DNA of 29,225 bases from Acetobacteraceae bacterium UBA6159 (GCA_002422345.1 DIUL01000132.1:4681-33905), one strand, 5' to 3'; positions 1 through 8,817 are shown, counted from the first letter of the stretch. Notes: a model not told the origin generated them from the letters alone. Made by a program: numbers and translations.

Positions 1-1431
1 CTTGCGGATCATCGGGCCGGCTTCCATCGAGGTGTGCATCTCGTCCCCGGTGCGATCGAGGAACCCGGTGTTGATGAACACCACCCGGTCCCTGGCTGCA
101 TGGATGCAGGCCTTGAGGTTGGCGGAGGTCCGCCGTTCCTCATCCATGATGCCCATTTTCAGCGTGTTGCGGGTCAGGCCCAGGATATCCTCGACCCGGC
201 CGAACAGGTCGGCGGTCAGGGCGACTTCCTCCGGCCCATGCATCTTCGGCTTGACGATATAGACCGACCCGGCGCGCGAGTTCTTGATCGGCCCCTTCGA
301 CTTCAGGTCATGCATGGCGATGGCCGAGGTCACGGCGGCATCGAGGAAGCCTTCCGGCGTTTCCTGGCCGGCGGCGTCCAGCACGGCGTCGGTATACATG
401 TGGTGCCCGACATTGCGGACCAGCATGACGCTGCGCCCCGACAGCCACAGCGTCCCGCCGGCCGGCTTCGTATAGGACCGGTCGGCGTTCAGCTTGCGGG
501 TCATCATCTGCCCGCCCTTCTCGAACGTATCGGCCAGCGTGCCGTTCATCAGGCCGAGCCAGTTGCGGTAGGCAACGATCTTGTCCTCGGCGTCGACCGC
601 GGTGATCGAGTCCTCGCAGTCCTGGATGGTCGTCAGAGCCGCTTCCATCACGACATCGGCGACACCGGCGGGATCGTCCTTACCGATCGGGTGGGCGCGG
701 TTGACGATGATTTCCAGGTGCAGGCCGTTATGGCGCAGCAGGACCAAGGACGGTTCGGCCGCATCGCCCTGGTAGCCCACGCACTGGGCTGGGTCCTTCA
801 GGCCGGTCGTCGCGCCGGATTTCAGGGTGACGGCCAGCGCGCCGCTCACGATCGCATAGCCCGCCGCGTCGGCATGGCTGCCGGAGGCCAAGGGCGCCGC
901 CTGGTCCAGGATCGCGCGCGCGCGAGCGATCACCAGGTCGCCGCGGACCTTGTTGTAGCCGCCGGCGCGGGTGGCGCCATTGTCCTCGGGGATCGCATCG
1001 GTGCCGTACAGCGCGTCATACAGGCTGCCCCAGCGGGCATTCGCCGCGTTCAGGCTGTAGCGGGCGTTGGTCACCGGCACGACCAACTGCGGGCCAGCCA
1101 GGGACGCGATCTCCGGATCCACGTTCGTCGTCGCCACGGCAAAATCAGCCGGTTCATCCAGCAGGTAGCCGATGGAGCGGAGGAAGCCCTGATACTCGGC
1201 CTGGTCGATAGCCTTGCCCCGGTTGGCCAAATGCCAGCCGTCGATCTGCTTCTGCAGCGAATCGCGCTTGTCGAGCAGTGTCTGACAGCGCGGGGCCAGG
1301 TCGCGGATCAGCGCGCCATAGCCGGCCCAGAACGCGGCGGGCTCGACGCCGGTGCCGGGAAGCGCCTCATCGTTCACGAAGTCGTACAAAGCGCGGGCGA
1401 CGCGCAGGCCACCGGTCTCGACGTGATCCAT
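1..1431 (-). CDS. glcB: Malate synthase G, 3' part cut by window edge
   Basis: Malate synthase G condenses glyoxylate and acetyl-CoA to malate in the cytoplasm (glyoxylate/glycolate use). The first 477 codons are present; the family is about 720 residues, so the C-terminal third lies outside the window. The product begins MDHVETGGLRVARALYDF and contains the typical stretches QDCEDSITAVDAEDK, VGHHMYTDAVL and, at the very edge, GDEMHTSMEAGPMIRK, which is close to the E. coli enzyme around its active site. The ATG at 1431 follows AAGGAG with good spacing. It is transcribed away from the LacI-family gene, which lies upstream on the same strand, 129 bp off. No frame break is seen. Identity is secure from sequence recall; expression control is not readable beyond a possible leader in 1432-1560. 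Confidence 0.95.
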   Translation of the reverse strand, partial: MDHVETGGLRVARALYDFVNDEALPGTGVEPAAFWAGYGALIRDLAPRCQTLLDKRDSLQKQIDGWHLANRGKAIDQAEYQGFLRSIGYLLDEPADFAVATTNVDPEIASLAGPQLVVPVTNARYSLNAANARWGSLYDALYGTDAIPEDNGATRAGGYNKVRGDLVIARARAILDQAAPLASGSHADAAGYAIVSGALAVTLKSGATTGLKDPAQCVGYQGDAAEPSLVLLRHNGLHLEIIVNRAHPIGKDDPAGVADVVMEAALTTIQDCEDSITAVDAEDKIVAYRNWLGLMNGTLADTFEKGGQMMTRKLNADRSYTKPAGGTLWLSGRSVMLVRNVGHHMYTDAVLDAAGQETPEGFLDAAVTSAIAMHDLKSKGPIKNSRAGSVYIVKPKMHGPEEVALTADLFGRVEDILGLTRNTLKMGIMDEERRTSANLKACIHAARDRVVFINTGFLDRTGDEMHTSMEAGPMIRK

Positions 1432-1560
1432 CCAGGGTCTCCTTGCTCTTTTAGGTGGCGGCGGGCGCCAGGCGGTATCGATCCCTTTAGACCATCCCGT
1501 TACGGTGGTCACGACGGTTGCGCACGCGAAAGCGCCCGCTTGGCCAGAGCGATGACGCGC

Positions 1561-2577
1561 TCAGGTCGTCGTGCGCTCGACAACCTCGTACGGCACCGCC
1601 ACGTGGTCGCGCGCCGGTCCGCGGTCCCCGGCCAGGCGAGCCAGCAGCATCTCCGCCGCGGTGCGCCCCGTGGTCACGCCGGCCACGTTCACCGTCGTGA
1701 ACGGAGGCTCACTGGCGGCCGAGAGCTCGAAATTGCCGAAGCCGCAGACCGCGAGCGTGTCGGGGATCGGCACGCCGTGGATCCGCGCCTCGGTGATCGC
1801 GCCGAAGGCGAGCTGGTCGGAACTGCAGAAGACGGCGGTGCGCCCGGTCAGGCGGGGCAGCATGTTCCGCAGCGCGTCCCGCCCGGCCTGGATCGTGCTG
1901 GGGGCAGGGGTGACGGTGGAGACGATGACGGTGCCGCCCTTTTCCCGTGCCCGGTCGGTGAAGCCCCGCGTCCGCGCCAGCGCGCGGGAATCGGCGGCGG
2001 TGAAGGCGGCGAACCGGTCATGCCCCTTGGCCAGGAAATAATCCGCGACCGAGGCCCCGAGTTCGGCGTGATCAAACCCGATCAGCATGTCGATGGGCCG
2101 CGACGTCCGCTCCCACACCTCGACGATCGGGATATGGGCCTCCATCAGCAACTGCCAGGCCTGCGGGGTATAGGCCGCGCCCGTGATCAGCATCGCGTCC
2201 GGCCGACGGCCGAGCAGGGTGCGGACGAGGGCTTCGTCACCGTCATTGTCGTAGCCGCTGAGGGCCAGCATCACCTGGTATCCGGCCTCTCGCATCCCAT
2301 CGGTGAAGGACTGGACCAGGCCGGCGAACATCGGATGGGCGATCGTCGGCACAATGGCGGCGACCATGCGGGACCGGCGGGACGAGAGGCCACCGGCGAT
2401 CAGGTTGGGCACATAGCCCAGCTTCTCGATCGCGGCGCGGACCCGGGCGGTCGTCTCGGGGGATACTCGATCCGGGGTGTTGATGACGCGGGAGACGGTC
2501 ATCGGGGCAACGCCCGCCGCCGCGGCGACATCCGTGATCTTGACCTGCGATGGTCCGCCGCGCACCCCGTTACCCAC
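1561..2577 (-). CDS. LacI-family transcriptional regulator (GntR/gluconate-repressor-like)
   Basis: A DNA-binding repressor-type regulator of 338 residues, usual for the family. Residues about 12-33 form the LacI helix-turn-helix (ITDVAAAAGVAPMTVSRVIN), followed by the hinge-helix region (EKLGYVPN) and a periplasmic-binding-protein-like effector domain to the end. The overall pattern resembles the gluconate repressor GntR of E. coli more than LacI itself. I chose the GTG at 2577 because AGGGA sits 6 nt upstream; an in-frame ATG at 2622 would add 15 residues but has a poor ribosome site. It is divergent from the aminotransferase/hydrolase pair (start 2788) and lies upstream of glcB on the same strand, so either could be its target. 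The effector is unknown. Confidence 0.9.
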   Translation of the reverse strand: MGNGVRGGPSQVKITDVAAAAGVAPMTVSRVINTPDRVSPETTARVRAAIEKLGYVPNLIAGGLSSRRSRMVAAIVPTIAHPMFAGLVQSFTDGMREAGYQVMLALSGYDNDGDEALVRTLLGRRPDAMLITGAAYTPQAWQLLMEAHIPIVEVWERTSRPIDMLIGFDHAELGASVADYFLAKGHDRFAAFTAADSRALARTRGFTDRAREKGGTVIVSTVTPAPSTIQAGRDALRNMLPRLTGRTAVFCSSDQLAFGAITEARIHGVPIPDTLAVCGFGNFELSAASEPPFTTVNVAGVTTGRTAAEMLLARLAGDRGPARDHVAVPYEVVERTTT

Positions 2578-2719
2578 GATCGATCCCTGTCCCGCACGGA
2601 CCCGGCCCCGAACGGCCGGCATTCGTGCTGTCTTTGCAGCAACCGGCGCGGCGGGGCAACGACCAAGGGGCCGTTCGGCGCGCAATCCGTGATGTCCGGG
2701 CCGGGCGCGCGATGGGGAA

Positions 2720-2748
2720 TTGGCCTGGGCACGCGGGTGGCGTAACGT
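2720..2748 (+). promoter_or_regulatory. Candidate sigma-70 promoter for the aminotransferase operon
   Basis: TTGGCC (2720-2725) and TAACGT (2743-2748) are separated by 17 bp in the divergent region before the GTG at 2788. The match to TTGACA/TATAAT is only partial (4/6 and 3/6), so this is a guess from position and spacing. Confidence 0.3.
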
Positions 2749-2787
2749 GAAGGGAAGTCGACCCCTCATTGAGACCACGAGACGCCA

Positions 2788-3867
2788 GTGACAAACATCG
2801 CGATTACCCGGACGACCCAACCGAAGCAGCAGCCGGCGGATGAGACGCTGACCTTCGGCAAGGTCTTCACCGACCACATGTTCATGATGAACTACGATGA
2901 GGGGAAGGGCTGGCACTCCCCGCGGATCGAGCCGTATCACAACTTCTCCCTCGATCCCGCGACCTGCGTGCTGCATTACGGCCAAGCGATCTTCGACGGG
3001 CTGAAGGCGTTCCGCGGCAAGGATGGGATCATCCGCACCTTCCGCGTCGGCGACCACGCCCGCCGGCTCAACCGCTCGGCCCATTACCTCTGCATCCCCG
3101 AACTGCCGGTCGATGTCGTCGAGGAATCGATCCGCGCTTTGGTTGAGGTCGACCAGCGCTGGGTGCCGTCGCTGGCGGGGACGTCGCTGTATATCCGCCC
3201 GACCGTGATCGCGACCGAGACGTTCCTGGGTGTGCATCCGTCGCACAGCTACCTTTACTACGTGATCGTCGGGCCGGTCGGCGCCTACTACAAGGAAGGC
3301 ATGAACCCGGTGAAGATCATGGCCTCGGACAAGTACGTCCGCGCCGTGCAGGGCGGCCTCGGCGCCGCCAAGACCGCCGGCAACTACGCCGCCAGCCTGT
3401 ATGGGGCCGAGGAAGCGCAGAAGGCCGGCTTTACCCAGGTGCTGTGGCTTGATGGCGTCGAGCACAAATACCTCGATGAGGTCGGCACGATGAACATCAT
3501 GCTGAAGATCGGGGATGAGGTGATCACCCCGCCGCTCAACGGCGCGATCCTGGCCGGCATCACCCGTGATTCGGTGCTGACCCTGCTGCGCGACTGGGGC
3601 CTGCGGGTCAGCGAACGGCCGATCTCGATCGATGAGGTCCTGGCCGCCGCACGCGCTGGCACGCTGGAGATGTGGGGGACGGGCACCGCCGCCGTGATCT
3701 CTCCGGTGGGTGAGCTTGGCTACAAGGGCGAACGCTATGTGATCGGCGACGGCAAGACCGGTGCCCTGACGCAGAGGCTGTACGACACCATCGTCGGCAT
3801 CCAGTACGGCACCGACCCCGACCCCCACGGTTGGGCCCGTCCGCTCGGCAATCGGCTGGGGGGTTAG
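2788..3867 (+). CDS. ilvE: Branched-chain amino acid aminotransferase
   Basis: PLP fold-type IV transaminase that interconverts Leu/Ile/Val and their 2-oxo acids with 2-oxoglutarate/glutamate. The 359 residues match the long (type II) BCAT form. Seen in the product: YHNFSLDPATCVLHYGQAIF near the N-terminus, the PLP lysine K195 in GGLGAAKTAGNYAASL, the YLDEVGTMNIM segment (E231), and the phosphate-binding GTGTAAVISPVGEL near the end. The start is GTG at 2788; no other good start precedes the conserved N-terminus, and the ribosome site is weak. The hydrolase gene begins 3 bp after the stop, so the two are probably one transcript. Whether this is the biosynthetic enzyme or a catabolic paralogue cannot be told. 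Confidence 0.95.
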   Translation: MTNIAITRTTQPKQQPADETLTFGKVFTDHMFMMNYDEGKGWHSPRIEPYHNFSLDPATCVLHYGQAIFDGLKAFRGKDGIIRTFRVGDHARRLNRSAHYLCIPELPVDVVEESIRALVEVDQRWVPSLAGTSLYIRPTVIATETFLGVHPSHSYLYYVIVGPVGAYYKEGMNPVKIMASDKYVRAVQGGLGAAKTAGNYAASLYGAEEAQKAGFTQVLWLDGVEHKYLDEVGTMNIMLKIGDEVITPPLNGAILAGITRDSVLTLLRDWGLRVSERPISIDEVLAAARAGTLEMWGTGTAAVISPVGELGYKGERYVIGDGKTGALTQRLYDTIVGIQYGTDPDPHGWARPLGNRLGG

Positions 3868-3870
3868 GTC

Positions 3871-4911
3871 ATGGCGGGCCGGGAGACTCTGAAAGGCAAG
3901 GTCCAGACCGTCCTGGGCCTGATTGAACCGGATGCCCTCGGCCCGACCCTGATGCACGAACACATCCTGTGGGACATCCGCACGCCCGCGATGCGCGATG
4001 AAGCCGACCAGGGGCCCGAGATCGACCTCTGCAACTGCTGGAAGATCAACTACGGGCAGATCAAGGCGCCCCGGAACTACCAGTTGAACTGCGAAGCCGT
4101 GGCCGCAACCGAAGTGGCCGAGGTCGTGGCCTTCGGCGGCCGCTCGATCGTCGAACTGAGCTGCGGCGGCCTCGCGCCCAATCCCGGTGGGCTGGCGGCC
4201 GTCGCGCGCCAGTCGGGCGTGAACATCGTGATGGGCTGCGGGCACTACGTCGACGAATACCAGGACCCGGCGAACTGCGCCCGCACGCCAGATGACTTCG
4301 CCGCCGAGATGGTGGCACAGGTCTTCCAGGGCGCCTGGGGGACGGATATCCGCGCGGGCATCATCGGGGAAATCGGCTGCCAGTCCCCCTGGACCGAGCT
4401 GGAACGCCGCGTGATGCAGGGCGCGCTGCTGGCGCAGGCCGAGACCGGGGCGACGGTGAACGTCCATCCTGGCCGGCACGAGGACCAGCCGCAGGAGGTC
4501 GCCGATTTCATCCGCGCCCAGGGCGGCCGGATCGACCGCGTGGTGATCAGCCATATCGACCGCACGATCTTCGACACCGACCGGCTGCTGCGGCTCGCCG
4601 ATACCGGCTGCGTGCTGGAGTTCGACCTGTTCGGCACCGAGCAGGCGTATTACCGCCTGTCGGACATCGATATGCCGAACGATGCCATAAGGTTACGGAT
4701 GATACGGTCGCTGATCGACCACGGTCATCTGGACCGTGTTGTCATCAGTCATGACATCTGCTCCCGCACCAGGCTGTCATCGTTCGGCGGTCACGGCTAC
4801 GGGCATATCTTCGCCAATATCCTGCCGATGATGCGCCGGCGTGGTTTCACGCAGCAGGAAATCGACACGATCATGATCCGCAATCCGCGGCGTCTGCTCA
4901 CCTTCATCTGA
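3871..4911 (+). CDS. Phosphotriesterase-family metal-dependent hydrolase
   Basis: Amidohydrolase-superfamily (beta/alpha)8 barrel related to phosphotriesterase and the Php/PTER group; 346 residues. The binuclear metal ligands are all visible: H29 and H31 (LMHEH), H199 (VNVHP), H228 (VISHID) and D295 (VISHDIC). The bridging position that is a carboxylated lysine in true phosphotriesterase is E167 (IIGEIG), as in Php-type proteins, so an organophosphatase role is unlikely; a lactone, amide or ester is a more likely substrate. It starts 3 bp after the aminotransferase stop and is probably translationally coupled to it. The pairing hints at a substrate connected with amino-acid or oxo-acid metabolism, which is inference only. 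Confidence 0.88.
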   Translation: MAGRETLKGKVQTVLGLIEPDALGPTLMHEHILWDIRTPAMRDEADQGPEIDLCNCWKINYGQIKAPRNYQLNCEAVAATEVAEVVAFGGRSIVELSCGGLAPNPGGLAAVARQSGVNIVMGCGHYVDEYQDPANCARTPDDFAAEMVAQVFQGAWGTDIRAGIIGEIGCQSPWTELERRVMQGALLAQAETGATVNVHPGRHEDQPQEVADFIRAQGGRIDRVVISHIDRTIFDTDRLLRLADTGCVLEFDLFGTEQAYYRLSDIDMPNDAIRLRMIRSLIDHGHLDRVVISHDICSRTRLSSFGGHGYGHIFANILPMMRRRGFTQQEIDTIMIRNPRRLLTFI

Positions 4912-4938
4912 CAGTTCATTTTCAAACTTGCGTTTTGT

Positions 4939-4970
4939 CCGGCGTGGTTGTCAAAACAACCACCAGCCGG
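4939..4970 (+). terminator. Hairpin after the aminotransferase/hydrolase pair
   Basis: GTGGTTGT (4944-4951), loop CAAA, ACAACCAC (4956-4963) is a perfect 8-bp stem. It is extended by CCGGC/GCCGG (4939-4943, 4966-4970) across a 2-nt bulge. No clear T-run follows, so intrinsic termination is uncertain. It lies in the 86-bp gap before the diguanylate cyclase. Confidence 0.4.
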
Positions 4971-4997
4971 CCCCGTCAATTTCGTGTGATCCCTTGA

Positions 4998-6473
4998 ATG
5001 CTGCGAGCAAACGAATGGTTGCGCCTGCGATTGATCGGTATCATCGTCTGCCTGCTCGTGGCCGGTTTCGGGCTGACCAACATCGTCAGCTACCGCAACG
5101 CGGTTTCCATCCTCAAATCCACAATCCTGCACAATGAACTGCCGCTGACCGGCAGCAACATCTACTCGGAGGTGCAGGCCGACCTGATCCGCCCGGTCTT
5201 CGTCTCATCGGTGATGGCAAATGATACTTTTCTGAAGGACTGGCTGCTCGCCGGAGAGAATGGAACCGAGCAGGTCGTCCGATATCTTGATACAATTCGC
5301 GAAAAATACGGCGTTTTCACCAGTTTCCTGATCTCAGAGAAATCCCGCAGATATTATCATTTCAGCGGTAAGGATCGGTTCATCCTGGATGATGAACCCG
5401 ATGACGCCTGGTTCTTCCGGGTCCGCCAGATGGCCGACCCGTATGAGATCAACATCGACCATGATCAGTCTTCCAACCGCACGCTGACGATCTTCGTGAA
5501 CTACCGGCTGCTGGACTACAACGGGAACTTCCTCGCGGTTACCGGCGTCGGGCTGAACATCGAATCGGTGCGCCGCATCGTCGAGCGCTATCGCAATAAC
5601 TTCCAGCGCAATGTCTACTTCGTCGCCAAGGACGGAGAGGTCACCGTCACCTCCGACGGCGGCCCAACGCCGGGCAGCCGGCTGACAGCGCTGACGGGCC
5701 TCAAGAATATCGCGCCCGACATGCTGTCCAAGCCCGAGGGCCAGTACGAGTATGAGCGGGAAGGGGAGGCCTATCTGGTCGACACCCGGTTCATCCCGGA
5801 ACTCGGCTGGTACGTGGTGGTGGAGCAGCGCCAGGCAGACGCCACGCAGGGGTTGTGGCAGAGCTTCGTTATCAACCTGTGGATCGGGTTCGGGATCATC
5901 TTCATCACCGCGGGCGTGATCGCCTGGGCGGTGACGCTGTATCACCGCCGCCTGACCCTGCTGGCGACGACCGATAAGCTGACCGGCATCGCCAACCGGC
6001 AGGCCTTCGATGAGACAATGCGGCGCCTCGGCCGCGGGCAGCGCCGCTTCGCCGTCCTGCTGATCGACATCGATGACTTCAAGCACATCAACGACACCAA
6101 GGGGCATCTGCGCGGGGACGAGGTGATCCGCGCCATCGCCACGCGGATCGTCGACAACCTGCCGAAATCCGACCTGGTCTGCCGGTGGGGCGGGGAGGAG
6201 TTCATCGTTGTCGCCTATGACCGCGACCGGGAGCAGGCGCGTGCCCTGGGGGAGACCCTGCGCGCGGATATCGAGAACGCGGCGATCGAAATGCTGGAGG
6301 ACGGTTCTCCGGTCACGGTCAGCGTCGGCATCACCACCTGGCGGGATCGTGACACCGTCGACGGGATGCTGCTGCGGGTCGACCAGGCGATGTATCAGGC
6401 CAAGCGGGACGGGCGGAACCGCGTCCGCGTCGCAGCCGCCGTTCCCCCCGTGCCAGTGCCTGTGGCCGGCTGA
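4998..6473 (+). CDS. Membrane diguanylate cyclase with periplasmic dCACHE-type sensor
   Basis: Predicted to make c-di-GMP from two GTP. The 491 residues run: TM helix about 11-32; a periplasmic sensor of about 250 residues (LPLTGSNIYSEVQADL and MANDTFLKDWLL at its start, typical of CACHE-type DGC sensors); TM helix about 290-315; then a GGDEF domain from about 325 with DKLTGIANR and an intact catalytic R396-W-G-G-E-E-F402. The inhibitory I-site RxxD expected five residues before GGEEF reads P389-K-S-D392, so its arginine is missing and product feedback inhibition is probably lost. There is no EAL domain. The ATG at 4998 begins just before the first TM helix; the ribosome site is weak. It is monocistronic: parC converges from downstream. 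Confidence 0.93.
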   Translation: MLRANEWLRLRLIGIIVCLLVAGFGLTNIVSYRNAVSILKSTILHNELPLTGSNIYSEVQADLIRPVFVSSVMANDTFLKDWLLAGENGTEQVVRYLDTIREKYGVFTSFLISEKSRRYYHFSGKDRFILDDEPDDAWFFRVRQMADPYEINIDHDQSSNRTLTIFVNYRLLDYNGNFLAVTGVGLNIESVRRIVERYRNNFQRNVYFVAKDGEVTVTSDGGPTPGSRLTALTGLKNIAPDMLSKPEGQYEYEREGEAYLVDTRFIPELGWYVVVEQRQADATQGLWQSFVINLWIGFGIIFITAGVIAWAVTLYHRRLTLLATTDKLTGIANRQAFDETMRRLGRGQRRFAVLLIDIDDFKHINDTKGHLRGDEVIRAIATRIVDNLPKSDLVCRWGGEEFIVVAYDRDREQARALGETLRADIENAAIEMLEDGSPVTVSVGITTWRDRDTVDGMLLRVDQAMYQAKRDGRNRVRVAAAVPPVPVPVAG

Positions 6474-6496
6474 CGTCCCGGCCTGGAACCGCGACG

Positions 6497-6605
6497 GCTA
6501 GAGCGTGATCGGCCTGAGCGTAAACGTCACAGGCCGTGAATCATGCGATCAAACAAAGAGCTAGTGCGCGTTCTCCGTTTCCGGTCAGGGTGAAGGTGCT
6601 CTAGC
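6497..6605. repeat. 109-bp intergenic palindromic element with 8-bp terminal inverted repeats
   Basis: The ends are perfect inverted repeats, GCTAGAGC (6497-6504) and GCTCTAGC (6598-6605). Inside are a stem GGCCTG/CAGGCC (6511-6516, 6530-6535) and an outer TGATC/GATCA pair. The internal motif ATCATGCGATCAAACAAAGAGC recalls a very common alphaproteobacterial intergenic repeat that carries ATCATGCG...CAAA.CAAAGAGCTA. It fills the gap between the converging diguanylate cyclase and parC, and its right end contains the parC stop codon. No coding capacity. Confidence 0.7.
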
Positions 6606-8817
6606 TGAACCGGGGAGGCCGGGGGAAGCCGTTCGGCGGGTTGCGCCCGCTCTGGCCCCGCTCACCCAGCCACTCGCGCAGGTCCTTTTCCGTCCGTTCC
6701 CGCTCACCTTGGGGCCAGGACAGCCCATCGGCCAGCCGGATCACTTTGGCGTCCGCCATCCCGCCATCCTTGTAGCGTTGCAGGATCACGCCGGCCCCGC
6801 GCTGCATGTCCGGGATCTGGTCCAGCGGGAAGACCAGCAGCTTCCGGTTCTCGCCCACGATGATCACGTGATCGCCCTCGGCCGGGACGCAGAGCTTCGC
6901 TTCCTCCCCCGGTTTCAGGTTCAGGATCTGCTTGCCGGTCCGCTTTTCCGCCAGCAACTCGGCCGCCGCGACGATGAAGCCGCGTCCGGCGGTGGAGGCC
7001 ACCAGATACCGCCCGCCCTCGGTCGCGACGAACAACGTGACCACGTCGTCCTCGTTCGTCATCTCGGCCAGCAGGCGCAAAGGCTGCCCGTCACCCCGCC
7101 CACGTGGCAGTTCGGCCGCCTTCAGCGTGAACACCTTGCCGTTGGTCGCGAACAGGGTCAGCCGGTCCGTCGTGTGGCAGGGCAGCAGAAGTCGGAGCTT
7201 ATCGCCTTCCTTGAACTTCAGGTCCTCGGGTTGCGCCACCGCCCCCTTGACCGCGCGCACCCAGCCCTTGTCGGACAGGATGACGGTGATCGCCTCCCGC
7301 TCGATGAAGGCCTCGTTGGACACCTCGATCACCGCCGGCGGCGCGCCAAGGTCGGACCGCCGGTCGCCCAGGGGGCCGGAGCCGAATTTCTCCTTGGTTT
7401 CCGCGATCTCCTCGCCGATCCGTTTCCAGCGCAGCTTGTCGCTGCCCAGCAGGGATTGCAGGTCCTTGCGTTCCTTCGACAGGCCCTTGTGTTCCTTGCG
7501 GAGTTCCATCTCCTCCAGCCGGCGCAGGCTGCGCAGGCGCATGTTCAGGATGGCTTCCGCCTGGGTATCGGTCAGCTCGAACCGCTTCATCAGGCTGGGC
7601 TTGGGCTGGTCTTCCTCGCGGATGATACGGATCACCTCATCGGTATTGAGGTAGACGATCAGATAGCCGTCGAGGATTTCCAGCCGCCGCTCGATCGCCG
7701 CCAGCCGGTGGTTGGACCGGCGGACCAGCACCTCATGCCGGTGATCCAGCCAGGCGCGCAGCACTTCCTTGAGCGTCATCACCCGCGGCGTGCGGGTCGC
7801 GTCGAGGACGTTCATGTTCAGGGAGAACCGTGTTTCCAGCGCGCTGGCGCGGAACAGCGTCTCCATCAGCACCTCGGGTTCGACCCCGCGCGTCTTCGGT
7901 TCCAGCACCAGCCTGACGACATCGGTGCTTTCATCGCGCACGTCACCCAGCAAAGGGAGCTTCTTGTCCTCCATCAACTGCGCGATCTGCTCGATCAGGC
8001 GGGATTTCTGCACCTGATAGGGGATTTCGGTGACCACGATCTTCCAGGCGCCGAGCTTGCCGCGCTCGACGGACCAGCGGGCGCGGAGACGGAAGCCGCC
8101 GCGGCCGGTTTCGTAGGCGGAGCGGATCGAGGCCGCGTCTTCGACGATCGTGCCGCCGGTCGGGAAGTCGGGGCCGGGCATGTGGGCGAGCAGGTCGGCG
8201 ACCGAGGCGTCCGGGTTCTCGATCAGATGGATCGCCGCGGAGCAGACCTCCCCGGCGTTGTGCGGCGGGATGGATGTCGCCATGCCCACCGCGATGCCGG
8301 CCGATCCGTTCGCCAGCAGGTTGGGGAAGGCGCCTGGCAGGACGATGGGTTCGGATTCCTCGCCATCATAGGTCGGGCGGAAATCGACCGCGTCTTCATC
8401 GATGCCGGCGAGCATCGCCTTCGCGACCTCGGTCAGGCGGGCTTCGGTGTATCGCATGGCGGCGGGGTTATCGCCGTCGATGTTGCCGAAATTGCCCTGG
8501 CCCTCGACGATCGGGTAGCGGACGGCGAAGTCCTGTGCGAGGCGGACGAGGGCTTCGTAGACCGCGACGTCGCCGTGCGGATGGTATTTACCGATGACGT
8601 CGCCGACGACGCGGGCGCATTTCTTGAAGCCGGCCGTGGGGTCGAGGCGCAGTTGGTGCATCGCGTAGATCAGGCGGCGGTGCACGGGTTTCAGACCGTC
8701 GCGCACATCCGGCAGCGAGCGCGACATGATCGTGGACAGCGCATAGGCGAGGTACCGCTCCGCGAGAGCGTCCTTCAGCAGCGTGTCCTCGATGTGACCG
8801 CTATGGTCATCCGGCAT
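6601..8817 (-). CDS. parC: DNA topoisomerase IV subunit A
   Basis: ATP-dependent type IIA topoisomerase subunit that decatenates daughter chromosomes with ParE. The 738 residues contain the breakage-reunion domain (LPDVRDGLKPVHRRLIYAM near residue 35), the active-site tyrosine Y123 (AAMRYTEARL), and C-terminal beta-propeller-type repeats from about 500. At the position of the quinolone-sensitive serine (E. coli ParC S80) there is V84 (HPHGDVAVYE); the acidic residue four later (E88) is kept. The ATG at 8817 follows GGAGA at 6 nt; an upstream in-frame ATG (8910) lies deep inside recO and is rejected. The start overlaps the recO end by 11 bp, implying coupling. The TAG stop lies within the terminal repeat of the downstream element. 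Confidence 0.96.
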   Translation of the reverse strand: MPDDHSGHIEDTLLKDALAERYLAYALSTIMSRSLPDVRDGLKPVHRRLIYAMHQLRLDPTAGFKKCARVVGDVIGKYHPHGDVAVYEALVRLAQDFAVRYPIVEGQGNFGNIDGDNPAAMRYTEARLTEVAKAMLAGIDEDAVDFRPTYDGEESEPIVLPGAFPNLLANGSAGIAVGMATSIPPHNAGEVCSAAIHLIENPDASVADLLAHMPGPDFPTGGTIVEDAASIRSAYETGRGGFRLRARWSVERGKLGAWKIVVTEIPYQVQKSRLIEQIAQLMEDKKLPLLGDVRDESTDVVRLVLEPKTRGVEPEVLMETLFRASALETRFSLNMNVLDATRTPRVMTLKEVLRAWLDHRHEVLVRRSNHRLAAIERRLEILDGYLIVYLNTDEVIRIIREEDQPKPSLMKRFELTDTQAEAILNMRLRSLRRLEEMELRKEHKGLSKERKDLQSLLGSDKLRWKRIGEEIAETKEKFGSGPLGDRRSDLGAPPAVIEVSNEAFIEREAITVILSDKGWVRAVKGAVAQPEDLKFKEGDKLRLLLPCHTTDRLTLFATNGKVFTLKAAELPRGRGDGQPLRLLAEMTNEDDVVTLFVATEGGRYLVASTAGRGFIVAAAELLAEKRTGKQILNLKPGEEAKLCVPAEGDHVIIVGENRKLLVFPLDQIPDMQRGAGVILQRYKDGGMADAKVIRLADGLSWPQGERERTEKDLREWLGERGQSGRNPPNGFPRPPRFS

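Noticed and set aside
1490..1510. Imperfect inverted repeat GACCA...TGGTC around CCGTTACGG upstream of glcB as a regulator operator
   Set aside because: The two halves are offset by two bases and no second copy was found; too weak to list.
2634..2642. TTGCAGCAA as a LacI-type operator
   Set aside because: Too short, and it lacks the central CG usual for the family.
34..2745. Very long open frame opposite malate synthase and the regulator
   Set aside because: High-GC antisense shadow; its translation has no recognisable motif, while the minus-strand genes are clear.
2623..4554. Upstream extension of the LacI-type gene through the aminotransferase and hydrolase region
   Set aside because: The upstream part is antisense to two well-supported genes and shows no family motif; the real start is 2577.
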